Positions 1 through 12,093 of a DNA stretch of 64,000 nucleotides are shown here, piece after piece; the stretch's first letter is position 1; each line of letters begins with the position of its first letter. The position numbers were made by a program, and so were the translations under genes. The DNA is from Spiroplasma diminutum CUAS-1. GTDB taxonomy: Bacteria > Bacillota_I > Bacilli_A > Mycoplasmatales > Mycoplasmataceae. Location: assembly GCF_000439455.1 (NCBI RefSeq), contig NC_021833.1, positions 434,001 to 498,000 on the forward strand, given 5' to 3'. The notes under the pieces were generated by a model. The model saw only the letters and a program-made list of their open reading frames with translations, was not told the origin of the DNA and did no database searches.

Positions 1-1
1 T

Positions 2-1840
2 GGTTCAACTGATTCAAGAGGTTTACACCATTTAGTCTGAGAAATAGTTGATAATTCAATTGACGAAGCATTAGCAGGTATTTGTACAGAAATTAATGTT
101 GCAATTGAAAAAGATGGATCAATTACTGTTAAAGATAATGGTAGAGGGGTTCCTATTGGTAGTTATAAGGGTACAAAACAATCAACTCCAGAAATTATTT
201 TCTCAGTATTACATGCTGGAGGAAAATTTGGTGGAGATGGTTATAAAACTTCTGGGGGACTTCACGGAGTTGGTTCTTCTGTTGTTAATGCATTATCAAG
301 TAAATTTAAAGTTACAATTCATAGAGATGGACTTATTTCAAAAATTAAGTTTGCAAATGGTGGTAAATTAGTTGAACCATTAAAACAAATTGGAACTTCA
401 AAACAAAATGGAACAACAGTAAACTTTTTACCAGATGAAACAATGTTTTCTACAACTAAATTCTCATTTTCAACAATAAGTGAAAGGTTAAAAGAATCTG
501 CATTATTGAATTCAGGTTTAAAATTAACTTTAAAAGATAATAGAAGTGATAAATATATTGAATATATTTATGAAAATGGACTTACAGAATTTGTAAATGA
601 GCTTAAAGGTGATCAAAAGGCTTTATGTTCACCAATTCTTTTAAAAGGAAGCGAACAAGAAATAGATGTTGAAATTGCTTTAACTTATACAACTGATTTT
701 TCTGAAACAGTTTTAGGATTTGCAAATAATGTTAAAACAAGTGATGGGGGAACTCATATAACAGGTTTTAGAACAGGATTAGTAAAGGCTTTAAATGAAT
801 ATGGAAAAACTCAAAGCATCTTAAAAGAAAAAGATAAAAAACTTGATTCTTCAGATGTAAAAGAAGGTTTAATTGCTATAGTTACAGTAAAAATACCTGA
901 AAATCTTATTCAATATGAAGGACAAACAAAAGGTAAACTTGGAACAAGTGAAGCTAGAACAGCTTGTGAAAAAGTAACTGAGCAACATATTAGTTTTTGA
1001 CTACAAGAAAATAAAACTATTGCAATTTCAATAATAGAAAAAGCACTTTTAGCTAGAAAAGCTAAAGAAGAAGCACGTAAAGCACGTCAAGCAGTAAGAG
1101 ATCAAAAATCAAAATCAAAATCAAGAACAATGCTTGGAAAACTAACTCCTGCTCAAGGAAAAAACAAAATTGAAAATGAATTGTTTTTAGTCGAAGGGGA
1201 TTCAGCTGGAGGAAGTGCTAAATCAGGAAGAGATCGAAAATTCCAAGCTATATTACCACTTAGAGGTAAAGTAATTAATGCAGAAAAAACAAAATTACTT
1301 GATTTATTAAAAAATGAAGAGATCACAACAATCATTAATGCAATAGGCGCTGGAATTGGAAGTGACTTTGATATTTCTGATATAAATTATGGAAAGATAA
1401 TTCTAATGACAGATGCTGACACTGATGGTGCACATATTCAAACATTATTATTAACATTCTTCTATCGTTATATGAAAGATTTAATTGTGAATAAAAATAT
1501 TCACATTGCTATGCCACCATTATTTAAAATAACAACAGGTTCAAATAAAAAGGACTTTATATATTTATGAACAGAAGAAGAATTAGCATCATATATGAAA
1601 AAAGCTAAGTCTAAAGTTGAAATTCAAAGATATAAAGGACTTGGTGAAATGAATGCTGACCAACTTTGAGAAACAACAATGGATCCAGAGCATAGAAAAT
1701 TGATACAAGTAACAATTGATGATGCGCTTGCAGCAGAAAATTCATTTAGAACTTTGATGGGTGATAACTCAGAAAAAAGGAAAGAATGAATTGAAGAAAA
1801 CGTTAAATTTACACTAGAAGAAAATGTAGATTTTATTTAA
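2..1840 (+). CDS. parE: DNA topoisomerase IV subunit B, 5'-truncated by the window
   Basis: ATPase/TOPRIM subunit of topoisomerase IV, which decatenates daughter chromosomes with ParC. The frame is open from base 2, and about 35 N-terminal residues are probably missing. Visible parts are the GHKL ATPase start [18 protein letters not shown], the TOPRIM motif [14 protein letters not shown] near partial residue 395, and DADTDGAH further on. Several in-frame TGA codons fall at conserved Trp positions, as expected for genetic code 4. parC lies 1 kb downstream with one unknown gene between. GyrB is the only serious alternative. The ParC partner, rather than dnaA/dnaN neighbours, favours ParE. Confidence 0.93.
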
Positions 1841-1873
1841 TCAAATGAGAATTGTTAGACAGGTGGTGATGAT

Positions 1874-2854
1874 ATGGAGACTAAACTATCTTTTGATCAT
1901 AAAGTTGATATTGTAGTTAAAAAATTAGAAGAATATAATAAGGTAAATAAAGATATAAAAAGATATGGAGATATTTTTAATACATTTTCTTTTTCGTATG
2001 AAATTAATGAGCCTGAACTATTTTTTGAGTTAAAAAGTACTGACTATGATGAAAATAATTTCTCCGCTACATCACTTGCAACAGAGCAATGAATTGAAAT
2101 CAATGTAGAAAATGACAATGAAGTTAACTGATTAATAAAAACAATTAATAAATTTATTGAAAAATCTTATGAAACAATGAAAAAAGCAAGAGAATTTTCA
2201 AAGCCACATGTTGGAATATTAGTTTATGATGAATTTACAGATTCATATTACTTAAATCCAACAACAGGACCAATTTTATTAAGGTCAAAAGAAATTTCCA
2301 AAGAAATTTCATCAACAAGAATAGATATATTTAATATTTTTATTAATTTGCGTTCAGCTGTAATTGAAGAAGATAGATTAGTTGAAATATTTGGGCTTTC
2401 AACAGAGGAAATTATTAGTAAAATAAAATCTTCATTAAAATCAATTAATGACTCAGCAATTAAAATTATGAAAATTGAAGGAATTCCAAGATACGAAGTT
2501 TCAATTGAGCAAGAAGGAGATAGAATATTCTATAATACTTATGCCACAGTTGATTTTGGTTTAGAAGCTGCTAATAAAAATAAAGTTAATGAAATTAATC
2601 TAGAAGCAGATTTAAATAATATTGAAGAACTTGAAAAAATATACGTTCAGATAAGAAAAGATCAAGAAGTAAGTAAAAATATGGCGGACCTTGCAAGAAG
2701 TTTGGTTTCTAGAAATGATCCTAAACTATATATTCAAAATGCAACTACAGGACTTTGAACTCTTTCAAAAGAGGGAAAAGAAACAATAAAGAATTTAAAT
2801 ATTATTGATTTTATTAATAATGATATTAGTGAAATTGAATTTGATATTGATTAG
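1874..2854 (+). CDS. Unknown protein encoded between parE and parC
   Basis: A 326-residue protein with no recognised family. It is acidic and Glu/Lys-rich with long predicted helices and no signal peptide or membrane segment, so it is probably cytoplasmic. A strand-rich middle part carries [16 protein letters not shown]. The ATG at 1874 follows an AGGTGGTGAT ribosome site. The gene starts 34 bases after parE and ends 11 bases before parC, so all three are probably co-transcribed. Two in-frame TGA codons (2090s and 2130s) and another near 2758 are read as Trp. Location suggests a link to topoisomerase IV or chromosome segregation, but no motif supports a function. Confidence 0.85.
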
Positions 2855-2865
2855 GAGGAATAGAA

Positions 2866-5439
2866 ATGGCAAATAAAGAAGAAAAAGGGATAATTAATTT
2901 TGCACTTGAAGATTTAATGGGTGATAGGTTTGGAAGATATGCAAAATATATTATTCAAGAAAGAGCCTTACCTGATGTTAGAGATGGTTTAAAACCAGTA
3001 CAAAGACGTATTTTATTTACAATGAATGAAATTAATTTAACTCATGATCGAGCATATAAAAAATCAGCTCGTGTTGTTGGTGATGTAATTGGTAAATATC
3101 ATCCACATGGAGATACATCAGTTTATGATGCTTTAGTTCGTATGAGTCAACATTGAAAATTAAATATTCCTTTAGTTGATATGCATGGTAATAATGGTTC
3201 TATTGATGGAGATAGTGCTGCTGCTATGCGTTATACTGAAACAAGACTTGCAAAAATTTCAAGTATTATTTTAGCTGACTTACAAAAAAATACAGTTTTA
3301 TTTGCTCCAAACTATGATGATTCTGAAAAAGAACCAACAGTTCTACCAGGTTACTTCCCAAATATTTTAGTTAATGGTGCAACAGGAATTGCTGCAGGTT
3401 ATGCAACAAACATGCCACCTCATAATATCAATGAAGTAATTGATGCAGTTATTGCAATTATAAAAAATCCAAAAATTAAATTAGGTGAAATATTAAAAAT
3501 TGTAAAAGGTCCTGACTTTCCAACTGGTGGAATTGTAATGGGTCAAGAAGGAATTGATTCTGCTTTTGAAACTGGAAAAGGTAGAGTAATTATTCAATCA
3601 AAAATGCACAGAGAAGATAACAATATTGTTATTGATGAAATTCCATATGAAATTGTTAAACAAGATCTTGTAAGAAAAATTGGAGATGTTGTTGATGCAA
3701 ATCCTCAAATTGAAGTAAAAGAGGTTAGAGATGAAACAGATAGAACTGGATTAAGAATAGTAATTGAATTATCTCCAAAAGCAGATTATGAGATTACAAG
3801 AAAGTTCTTATTAAAAAATACACCACTTCAAATTTCTTATAATTATAATAATGTTGTCATAGTAGATAAACAACCAAAACAATTAGGAATAATTGATATT
3901 TTATCTGCTTATATAAAACATTACAGAGAAATTTTTTCAAGAAAAACTCAATTTGATTTAGATAAAGCTCAAAAGAGATTAGAAATAATTCAAGGATTAA
4001 TTAAAGCTATTTCTATTTTAGATGATGTAATTAAAATTATTAGAGATTCATCAAATAGAAGTGATGCTATTTCAAACTTAATTGAAAAATATTCATTTAC
4101 AGAAACTCAAGCAATTGCAATTGTTGATTTAAGATTGTATAGATTAACTTCAACTGACGTTGTTAAATTGGAAGAAGAAAAAAATGAATTATCTAAATTA
4201 GTTGATGACTACAAATTAATTTTAGGAGATTCAAAAGTACTTGATTCAAAAATTATTGACCAACTTAATGCAACTAAAAAAGAATTTGGTGTTGCAAGAA
4301 GAAGTGAAGTTGTTGCAGATATCGAAAATATAGAAGTTGAAATTAAAAAAACAATTGTACAAAAAGATTATACAATTTGAATTTCTCAAGATGGATATTT
4401 AAAAGCAATTGAAGATTCACAACTTGGAAAAAATTCAATGGATGACTTTAAACGTAAACCAAATGATATTTGAATTTCACAAGTTCCAGCATCAAGTATG
4501 GATTTCATATTATTAGTATCAAGTGCAGGAACTTACTATTCTATTCCTGTATATAAAATAATTCCAAGTAAATGAAAAGAAACAGGAATGCATATTAATA
4601 AAGTTGCAACAATTTCAGGAAATGAAAAAATTCTAGCTGCATTTGTTGTAAAAGAATTTAAAGATGCAAAACAAGAAATTTTATTAGCAACTAAAAAAGG
4701 TATGATTAAACGTACTGCAATTGAAGATTTAGAAACTAAATTATTTTCTAAACCATTTAGAATTATTAAATTACAACAAGAAGATGAATTGATTTCAGCT
4801 TCATTAGTAACTTCAAAAACAAAAACAGTAACAATGCTTACAAGAACTGGTTTTGCTGTTAGATATGATATTGCTGAAATTCCTTCAGCAGGACCAAATG
4901 CAAAAGGGGTTAAGTCAACAGTTGTAAAAGACGAAGATATTGTTGCAGGAAAAGCTTTTGCAAATGGAGATATCTTAATAATTACAAATAAAGGAAATGT
5001 TAAAAAAATTAAACAAGATCTTGTTCCAATTATGTCAAGACCAAAACGTGGAGTAAGATTATATCCATGAAATAAAAAAAGAGATGAGTTTGCAACATTC
5101 TTATACAATGTTCAAACAAAAGATATTTTAAATATTTTAGATGAAGAAGATAATTTAACACAGTTAAATGTTAAAAACTTTAAATTTGCAGATCTTGAAG
5201 ATGTGCCTGAAGATTTAGATATGCCTGAAATTATAACAACAACTTTAGAAAAATCATTTATCATTAAAAATGGTGATGTTCCTCTCCCTCCAAAGAGCGG
5301 TGATGATGATGAAGTTCAGGCAGTGATTGAAGTAAAAGAAAAGCCAATCAAAAAAACTGAAAATATTATAAAAGAAAAGACAAGCATTAGTGAAGAAGAA
5401 ACTAGTGACCTTAAAATTGATTTAGAAGATTTAATTTAA
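2866..5439 (+). CDS. parC: DNA topoisomerase IV subunit A
   Basis: Breakage-reunion subunit of topoisomerase IV, acting on DNA with ParE. It has 857 residues. The N-terminal winged-helix domain has [12 protein letters not shown]; the QRR form is typical of ParC, whereas GyrA usually has HRR. The catalytic tyrosine is Tyr123 in [11 protein letters not shown]. The coiled-coil region and the C-terminal beta-propeller repeats follow, then a Lys/Glu-rich acidic tail of about 70 residues. The start is set by AGGAGG eight bases upstream. A strong terminator follows directly, closing the parE-orf-parC unit. Confidence 0.95.
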
Positions 5440-5440
5440 A

Positions 5441-5484
5441 AATAAAATCTATATATCTCTAGGATGTATAGATTTTATTTTTTT
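5441..5484 (+). terminator. Rho-independent terminator after parC
   Basis: A perfect 13-bp stem (5441-5453 with 5467-5479) is followed by a T tract. It ends the topoisomerase IV operon. Confidence 0.9.
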
Positions 5485-5556
5485 AACTCCTTTTTTATAT
5501 AATTTATTTTATTCACTGATTTATGTTAGAGTTATATTAATAGGAGATGAAAAAAA

Positions 5557-5805
5557 ATGAACTTAAACAATACTGTAGAAATTTTAGATATGACAAAATA
5601 TACTTTGGATGAAATTACTGAACTGTTAAATGAAGGAAAAACATTAATAATGGCATTAGAAAAAGGTGAACATGTAAATGCTAGCTTAAATGAATCATTT
5701 TCAAAATATTTAAATGCTAATATAAAATTAAAAGAAGAAAAAGAAAATTGTGGTACTTGTGGTTGTGGACAACCTGCAAATATATTAGTTTATGTTTGAA
5801 AATAA
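5557..5805 (+). CDS. Small cysteine-cluster protein, unknown
   Basis: An 82-residue protein starting at ATG after AGGAGATG. Residues 1-60 are acidic and helical. The C-terminal part has a CGTCGCGQ cluster (three Cys within six residues) that could bind a metal or an Fe-S centre. The last codons read through one TGA (Trp) to a TAA. It stands alone after the parC terminator and 36 bases before the next gene. I do not recognise a family. Metal binding is inferred only from the Cys cluster. Confidence 0.75.
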
Positions 5806-5841
5806 TTTTAATTATTTTTTTTAAAAGGAAGTGACTATATA

Positions 5842-6264
5842 ATGATTATTCAAATTATAGGATTACCAAACAATGAAATAGAAAGTTTGGCAAACTATTT
5901 GTCAAAGAAATATTCAATTCCTTATATTGATATAAGTTATTTTAATAAACAAAATAAAACTGAAGCTATTAGAAAGTATAGTGAATTTATTTTAAATAAT
6001 CAGAATTTTATTATTACAGGATCAATGTATGAAGTAATATATTCATCATTTTATAAAAGAGATTATTTAATTTGATTAGACAAAGATGATAAAGAAAAAT
6101 TAAATACTTTTCAAAAAATGAATGCATTTAATATGATTTATAAAGAGTATGAAATTTGTAAATCAAATAAAATTATAATTGATTCAAAATTAAATTTAAG
6201 AGAACAAGAAAAACTTCTTTCAAGCATTATAGAGAAAAAAGATTATGAAAAAATACAAAGGTAA
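5842..6264 (+). CDS. Unknown protein, possibly a reduced nucleotide-kinase-like fold
   Basis: A 140-residue protein that begins MIIQIIGLPNNEIESLANYLSKK. This looks like the first strand and helix of small nucleotide/shikimate kinases (usually IxGxxGxGKST), but the P-loop Gly-Lys is absent. A later segment YLIWLDKDDKEK resembles the next core strand. One TGA is read as Trp. The 3' end overlaps the start of recD2 by 20 bases, which indicates translational coupling. It may be a degenerate P-loop protein. No activity can be claimed. Confidence 0.7.
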
Positions 6265-8452
6265 GATAAATAGATTTTTATATAAAAATGACAACGGTTT
6301 TGGAGTTGCTCTTTTTGTTTTATTTGAAAATGAAAAAAAATCAATAATTATTACAGGACCTATAAGTATTATGAGAATGGGAATTATTTATAATATAACT
6401 GGTCAAGAAGTTGAAGACATAAAAAGAAATCAAAAAAGTTTTTTAATTCATAGTTTTAGTCAAGTAAAAGATTTTGATAGAGAAGGACTTATAAAATATT
6501 TGAGTTCTCCAACGTTTCCAACTGTTGGTAAAAAACTTGCAGAAAATATTGTCAAGCATTTTAAAGAAGATGTATTTAAAAAAATATTAGAAAATAAAAA
6601 TGAATTACTTCTAATTAAAGATATGACAGAAGAAAAGGCTTCAATTATTTTTGATGTTGTTAAAGAAAAATTTGGAGATAATAAAGTTTTAGATATTTTT
6701 ATAGAAAATAATTTAAAAATTGAATTTCTTAATTTACTGCAAAGAGATTATGAAGATCCAAATATAATTGAACAAATTCTTAAAGAAGATTTTTATAGAT
6801 ATGCAAGTGAAAATAAATTAAATCCATTTTTGGAAGTAGATAGGATATGCTTAACTTTTGGTATTGAAGAAGATGATGAAAAAAGAGTAAGTTGATTTGC
6901 AAATGAATTTGTTAAGGGACTTTTATTTAAAGAAGGTAATACATATACTACACTAAATGAATTACAAAAAAAATTAAGAGTACAATTTAATTTACCAGAA
7001 AATATTATTATTCAAAAATTATTGTATGCAAAAAAAGAAAAAATATTATATTTTAAAGATGAAAAAATTTATACAAGAGAAAGTTTTGAAGATGAACAAT
7101 ATATTGCAAAAGAATTATTTGATTTATCAAATAGATCTAACTATATTAAAACCATTAATGATTTCGATAAAAAAATACTTGAAGTTGAAAAATTCATTTC
7201 ATCTAGAAATGGAATACAGGATTTCAAATATAATGCAGAGCAAGTTGAAGCTATTAGAAACTTTATTGAAAATGATATATCAATAATTACTGGTGGTCCT
7301 GGAACTGGAAAGACTACAGTTATAACTGGAATAGTTAAAATGTATGAATTGATTTATGCAGATGATAATTTTGCAATTACTGCTCCAACTGGAAGAGCAG
7401 CTGGAAAAATAAAAGATGATTCAGGATATAAAACTTCAACAATTCATAGACTTCTACAATATTCAGGAAATGATTCTTTTGAAGCAAATGAATCAAAACC
7501 AATTTATAAAAATCTTGTTGTAATTGATGAATGTTCTATGATTGACAATCATTTATTTGCATCATTATTAAGAGGTATTAAAGGTATTAAAAAATTATTA
7601 TTAGTAGGTGATATTGAACAACTTCCAAGTGTAAGTTATGGAAATCTATATGAAGATTTAATTGTTTGTGAACAATTTAAAACAACAAGACTTATTAAAA
7701 ATAATAGACAAATTAATAATTTAGGTGAAAAAAATTCTATTATTGATCTTTCAAATGCTATTAAAAATGAATCAATTGATAATTTTGACTTTGAAAATAC
7801 TAATAATGTAGATTTCATTTTTTTAAATGACAGTCAAAATATATTAGATAGTATTAAAAAGTCATATACAAATTTAAATCCATCAAATATTTTAGAGCAA
7901 TTAAATGATATACAAATTATTGCTCCAATGTATAAAGAGAAATTAGGTATTGATAATTTAAATAATTTAATTCAAAACCTTGTTAATCCAACATTATCAA
8001 AAGTTTATAAAAGATATGATACTGAATTTAGAGTTAATGATAAAGTAATGTATATTGAAAATGATCCTGTTTTAGAATTATCAAATGGAGATGTAGGTTA
8101 TATAAGTAGATTAAACTTTATTGGTGAAAAATTAAAAACAGCAAATGTAGTTTTTAATGATAGGGAACTTGAAATGAGTTTAAACTCATTTCAAAAAATA
8201 AATTTAAATTATTCTTGTTCAATTCATAAAACACAAGGTAGTGAATATAAAAATACAATAATAGTTTTAGATGCAGAAAATAAAAATTCAAACTTTATGA
8301 TAAATAAAAAAATGCTTTATACAGCAATTACAAGAGCTAAAGAAAAATTAGTAATTATTTCAGATAAAGATTTATTTATTAAAGCATGCAAAAGAAAATC
8401 AAAAGAGAGATTAACTACTTTAAAAGAAAGTATTTATAAAATGAATTTGTAA
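6245..8452 (+). CDS. recD2: RecD2-type 5'-3' DNA helicase
   Basis: A 735-residue SF1B helicase of the RecD2/YrrC type, which acts without RecBC in Gram-positive DNA repair and fork processing. The N-terminal OB-like domain (1-70) is followed by helix-hairpin-helix repeats (about 75-150, PTFPTVGKKLAENI). The ATPase core has Walker A GGPGTGKTT near residues 350-358 and Walker B VIDECSMID. The C-terminal SIHKTQGSEY and YTAITRAKEKLVII are the motif V/VI region. One in-frame TGA at 6893 encodes Trp. The start overlaps the upstream gene and a hairpin follows the stop. Confidence 0.93.
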
Positions 8453-8492
8453 AGTAAATTCTATCAATATAATAGAATTTACTTTATTTAAT
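8451..8492 (+). terminator. Probable terminator after recD2
   Basis: A perfect 14-bp stem (8451-8464 with 8472-8485) begins inside the stop codon. The T tract is short and interrupted by A. Confidence 0.65.
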
Positions 8493-8494
8493 AT

Positions 8495-8622
8495 TTGACT
8501 ATTTTTATTAATAAACAATTATAGTAATAAAGATTATGGAATATATATGAAGTAAAACATACTTTTTAGTCTTTAAAATTATTAAATTTTTTATAAAATA
8601 ATACGAAAGTATTATTTTTTTT
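8495..8622 (+). ncRNA. Possible small RNA or attenuator upstream of nagA
   Basis: TTGACT near 8495 and TATAGT near 8519 could form a promoter, although the spacer of about 19 bp is long. Within 100 bases comes a textbook terminator: AATAATAC, a GAAA loop, GTATTATT and eight T (8597-8622). nagA starts 48 bases later behind its own TATAAT (8650-8655). The unit could be a short RNA or a leader attenuator controlling nagA. It matches no riboswitch class known to me. Confidence 0.4.
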
Positions 8623-8670
8623 GTTAAAAGTTGCTTAATTGACTTAAAATATAATTGTTAGGAGTTAATT

Positions 8671-9813
8671 ATGATTTTAAAAAATGCAAAAATAGTAGTT
8701 GAAAATAAAATTATTGAAAATGGTTGAATAGAATTAGATGGGAAAATAATCAAATCAGTTAATGAAGGAAGTACTGATAATGATGGTATTGATTTAGAAG
8801 GAAATTTGCTAATGCCTGGTTTTATTGATTGTCATGTTCATGGTGGTTATGGTTATGATTTCGAAAGTGGAACATATGAAGCTTTTGAAATATTTTCAAA
8901 AAATGTGGCAAAAGAAGGTATCACAAGTTATGTGCAAGCAGGTGTTACTAATTCAAAAGAAAACAATATGAAATATCTAAGTGAATTTGCCAAATTTATG
9001 GCAAATCAAAGTAATGGTTCAAAATGTTTGGGATTACATATGGAAGGTCCTTTTATTTCAAAAGAAAAAAAGGGAGCACATGAACTTGCGTTATTAATGG
9101 ATCCAAATATTGAATATTTGAAAGAACTTATCACAGCATCACAAGATAATATTAGAATTATGACTTATGCAGCAGATTTGCAAGATGGAAGTTTTACAAA
9201 ATTCCTATTAGAAAATAACATCTTACCAAGTGTAGGGCATACAAATATGAAATTTGATCAATGTTTAAGAGATTATGAAATTGGTTTTAGACATGTAACT
9301 CATTTATTTAATGGAATGAGTGGTGTAAGCCAATATGATCCAGGATTAGCAACTTTTGCTTTATACAAAGATGATATTTTATGTGAAGTTATAACAGATG
9401 GTATTCACATTGAAAAAGATACATTAAAATTAATTTATAAAATTAAAGGCCCTGATAATATTTGCATAATAACTGATGCAATGAATGCAAAAGGTTTAGA
9501 TGATGGAGAATATAAATTGGGAAACTTAGAAGTTATAAAACAAGGAATGAAAGTCTTCTTAAAAGAAGGAGGAGTACTTGCAGGAGCTGGGGCAACTTTT
9601 GATCACAATGTAAGAACTATGATTGAAGCAAATAATGAAATTACATTAACAGATTTAATCAAAATGACATCAATAAATATTGCAAAACAATTAAATATTT
9701 ATAATCAAAGAGGTAGCATAGAAAAAAATAAGTATGCTGACTTAGTAGTTTTAAGTAAGGATTTACAAGTTCTAAAAACATTTGTTGAAGGTGAATTAGT
9801 ATATGAACGATAA
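8671..9813 (+). CDS. nagA: N-acetylglucosamine-6-phosphate deacetylase
   Basis: Removes acetate from GlcNAc-6-phosphate to give glucosamine-6-phosphate, the first cytosolic step of GlcNAc catabolism. It has 380 residues, the usual length. The amidohydrolase fold shows the metal motif HVH (His55, His57) in MPGFIDCHVHGGYGYDFE, the substrate motif VTHLFNGMSG, TDGIH, and the catalytic Asp in TDAMNAKG. The ATG follows TTAGGAG. An early TGA (8725) is Trp, so the real start lies upstream of the longest standard-code frame. A NagB-type deaminase (50069-50788) is encoded elsewhere in the window. The gene overlaps the next one by 11 bases. Confidence 0.95.
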
Positions 9814-10378
9814 AATTAATCCAAGAAGTTTTATGCTAGTAAAGTTTTTATTAACTTTGGGTTTAATTTTTAATTATACAATTTCATTAATTGCATTTGT
9901 AAATGCAATTAATTGAAAAAATAAAAATCAATTAATGGATACTTACATATATATTTCAGTAGAAACTTTATTATTGATTTCTTCTATAGTATGTTTACTA
10001 ATCTTTTATTTTGTTAGAAGAGATATAAATAAAAAATTAAAACATAATTATACAAAAAAAGAAAAGTATCAAATATTATTAATTATATTTTTTTTAATAT
10101 TGGTCTTTACTATTTCATTTATAAATTTATTTTCTATTATGTTTTTATTTATAAATATTTATATTTTTATTGTTTCACTTTTATGCTTTCAGCTTTTGTT
10201 TGGAATAACAATATCAATTCTTGAAAGTTTTTCTAGATTATCTGAACAATCTATTGTTAATAGACAATGATTTGAAAATGAAGATGAATTAAAAAAAGAT
10301 TCAAAAAAACTAAAAGTTAAAATATCAGAAAAAAAAGATGATTTCAACCCATTTATGCAGGAGGAAAAAGATGATTAA
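9803..10378 (+). CDS. Integral membrane protein, unknown
   Basis: A 191-residue protein with four probable membrane segments (about residues 11-35, 50-70, 90-110 and 112-135). A charged Lys/Asp/Glu-rich C-terminal tail follows. The ATG lies inside the end of nagA, and the 3' end overlaps the next ATG by 8 bases, so it is part of the nagA-oxidoreductase-deoC operon. I recognise no family. Topology suggests cytoplasmic termini. Confidence 0.8.
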
Positions 10379-11351
10379 ATTTGGAACTATTGGTACATCA
10401 AAAATTACAGATAAATTTATTAAATCTGCTATAAAAAATCCAAACTGTAAAATTGTTTGTTGCTATTCTAGAGACAAATCAAGAGCTCAAGAACTAATAA
10501 GAAATAATAAATTATATGCAAAAGCTGCAGATAATTTTGATCTTATGTTAGACGAAATTGATGCTATATATATTGCTTCTCCAAATGGTTTACATTATGA
10601 ACAAGCAAAATATTTTTTAACTCAACAAAAACATGTTTTGCTTGAAAAGCCATTAACTTTAACATTTAATCAATCACTTGAATTATTTGAAATTGCAAAA
10701 AGAAATAATGTTTTTTTAATGGAAGCATATAAAACTTTTCATTGTCCGCAATTTTCTCACTTATTTGAATTTGTAAAAAATTATCAACCATTTATTGCGA
10801 ATTTAAACTTAAATAGATATTCTTCAAGAATGGAAAAAGTTAAAATGGGACAATTAGATTCTGTATTTGATGCACAACTTGGAAAAGGTTCAACCTATGA
10901 TATGTTAATTTATCCTGTTGAATTAAGTATTGCACTTTTTGGTCCTGTTATTGAAGTAAAAGCAATGGGTCAAAAACTTTCTAATGGAAGTGGAATGAAT
11001 GATTGTGTAATTTTAAAACATGAAAGTGATGTATTAACAAATATTGTTTGTAGTAAAGCAAGTAGAGGAATAATTGAAAGTGAAATGCTTTCAGATATAG
11101 CTACATTAACTTTTAAAAATGTTATAGAATTAGAAGAGATAAGTTTATATAAAACTAATTCACAAGAAGTTCAATTGGTGCATAAAACAAATACAGACAA
11201 AGATTTATTTGAATATGAAATCTCTGTATTTCTTAAAATGATCTATGAAAATGATTTTAATTTAAGAGATTATTTATTAGATATTAGTTGTGAAACAGTT
11301 AGAGTTTTAAATCTTGTTGAAAGTAATCAAGAAAAATTAGGAGAAATTTAA
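10371..11351 (+). CDS. Gfo/Idh/MocA-family NAD(P)-dependent oxidoreductase
   Basis: A 326-residue protein. The N-terminal Rossmann fold has [14 protein letters not shown], followed by the family motif EKPLTL in [13 protein letters not shown]. The C-terminal alpha/beta domain is typical of Gfo/Idh/MocA enzymes, which act on sugars or inositols. The start at 10371 is chosen because AGGAGG sits 5-6 bases upstream. An in-frame ATG at 10338 lies in the previous gene and has no ribosome site. Sitting between nagA and deoC, it probably acts on a sugar or sugar phosphate. The substrate cannot be told from sequence. Confidence 0.88.
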   Translation: MIKFGTIGTSKITDKFIKSAIKNPNCKIVCCYSRDKSRAQELIRNNKLYAKAADNFDLMLDEIDAIYIASPNGLHYEQAKYFLTQQKHVLLEKPLTLTFNQSLELFEIAKRNNVFLMEAYKTFHCPQFSHLFEFVKNYQPFIANLNLNRYSSRMEKVKMGQLDSVFDAQLGKGSTYDMLIYPVELSIALFGPVIEVKAMGQKLSNGSGMNDCVILKHESDVLTNIVCSKASRGIIESEMLSDIATLTFKNVIELEEISLYKTNSQEVQLVHKTNTDKDLFEYEISVFLKMIYENDFNLRDYLLDISCETVRVLNLVESNQEKLGEI

Positions 11352-11352
11352 A

Positions 11353-12015
11353 ATGAATTTAAATAAATATATTGATCATACCTTATTAAAAGCAGATGCA
11401 AAAAAAACTGAAATAGAAAAATTATGTAGTGAAGCAAAAGAATTTGATTTTGCAACAGTTTGTATAAATCCAACTCATATTTCTTATGCTAAAGAACTTT
11501 TAAATGGAACAAATGTTGGAATAACTACTGTAATTGGATTTCCATTAGGATCAAATACAAGTGAAGTAAAAGCATTTGAAACAAAACAAGCAATTGAAAA
11601 TGGAGCAACAGAAATAGATATGGTTGTTAACATTGGAGCTGTAAAAGATGGAAATTGAGATTTAGTTCTGAATGACATGAAAGCTGTTAAAAATTCAGCT
11701 CCAAATAATTGTGTAAAAGTTATTTTAGAAAATTGTCTATTAACAAAAGAAGAAATAGTAAAATGTTGTGAATTAGCATTAGAAGCAAAATTAGAGTTTG
11801 TAAAAACTTCAACAGGCTTTTCAACTGGTGGTGCAACATTTGAAGATGTTTCTTTAATGAAATCAGTTGTAAAAGAAAATGCAAAAGTTAAAGCTGCTGG
11901 TGGAGTTAGAACTTATGATGACGCAATAAAAATGATTGAAAGTGGAGCTGAACGTTTAGGAACAAGTGGTGGAGTTGCTATTGTAAAAGGTCAAGAACAC
12001 AAAAATGGATATTAA
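11353..12015 (+). CDS. deoC: Deoxyribose-phosphate aldolase
   Basis: Cleaves 2-deoxyribose-5-phosphate into glyceraldehyde-3-phosphate and acetaldehyde, feeding deoxynucleoside carbon into glycolysis. It has 220 residues, the normal size for the class I aldolase. Diagnostic parts are [21 protein letters not shown], the Schiff-base lysine region [11 protein letters not shown], and [13 protein letters not shown]. One TGA (11657) is Trp. The ribosome site overlaps the end of the oxidoreductase gene, with a 1-base gap between stop and ATG, so translation is coupled. A terminator follows. Confidence 0.95.
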
Positions 12016-12019
12016 TTAG

Positions 12020-12052
12020 AAAAAGGTTGCTTATAAAAAGCACCTTTTTTTT
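12020..12052 (+). terminator. Terminator after deoC
   Basis: A stem AAAAGGTTGCTT / AAGCACCTTTT with one bulge and eight T. It closes the nagA-deoC operon. Confidence 0.85.
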
Positions 12053-12054
12053 GA

Positions 12055-12086
12055 TATAATATAAGTAAAGCGTTTTACAAGGAGGG
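12055..12086 (+). promoter_or_regulatory. -10 box and strong ribosome site for the coiled-coil gene
   Basis: TATAAT at 12055-12060 directly follows the deoC terminator. AGGAGGG at 12080-12086 sits 7 bases before ATG 12094. This spacing favours 12094 over the in-frame TTG at 12091. Confidence 0.65.
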
Positions 12087-12093
12087 CAATTTG

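Noticed and set aside
1-5439. gyrB/gyrA pair near the replication origin
   Set aside because: The QRR motif in the A subunit, an intervening gene and no dnaA, dnaN or DnaA boxes point to topoisomerase IV.
10338-10370. Upstream ATG as start of the oxidoreductase
   Set aside because: It lies inside the previous gene without a ribosome site. AGGAGG precedes ATG 10371, which gives the normal N-terminus.
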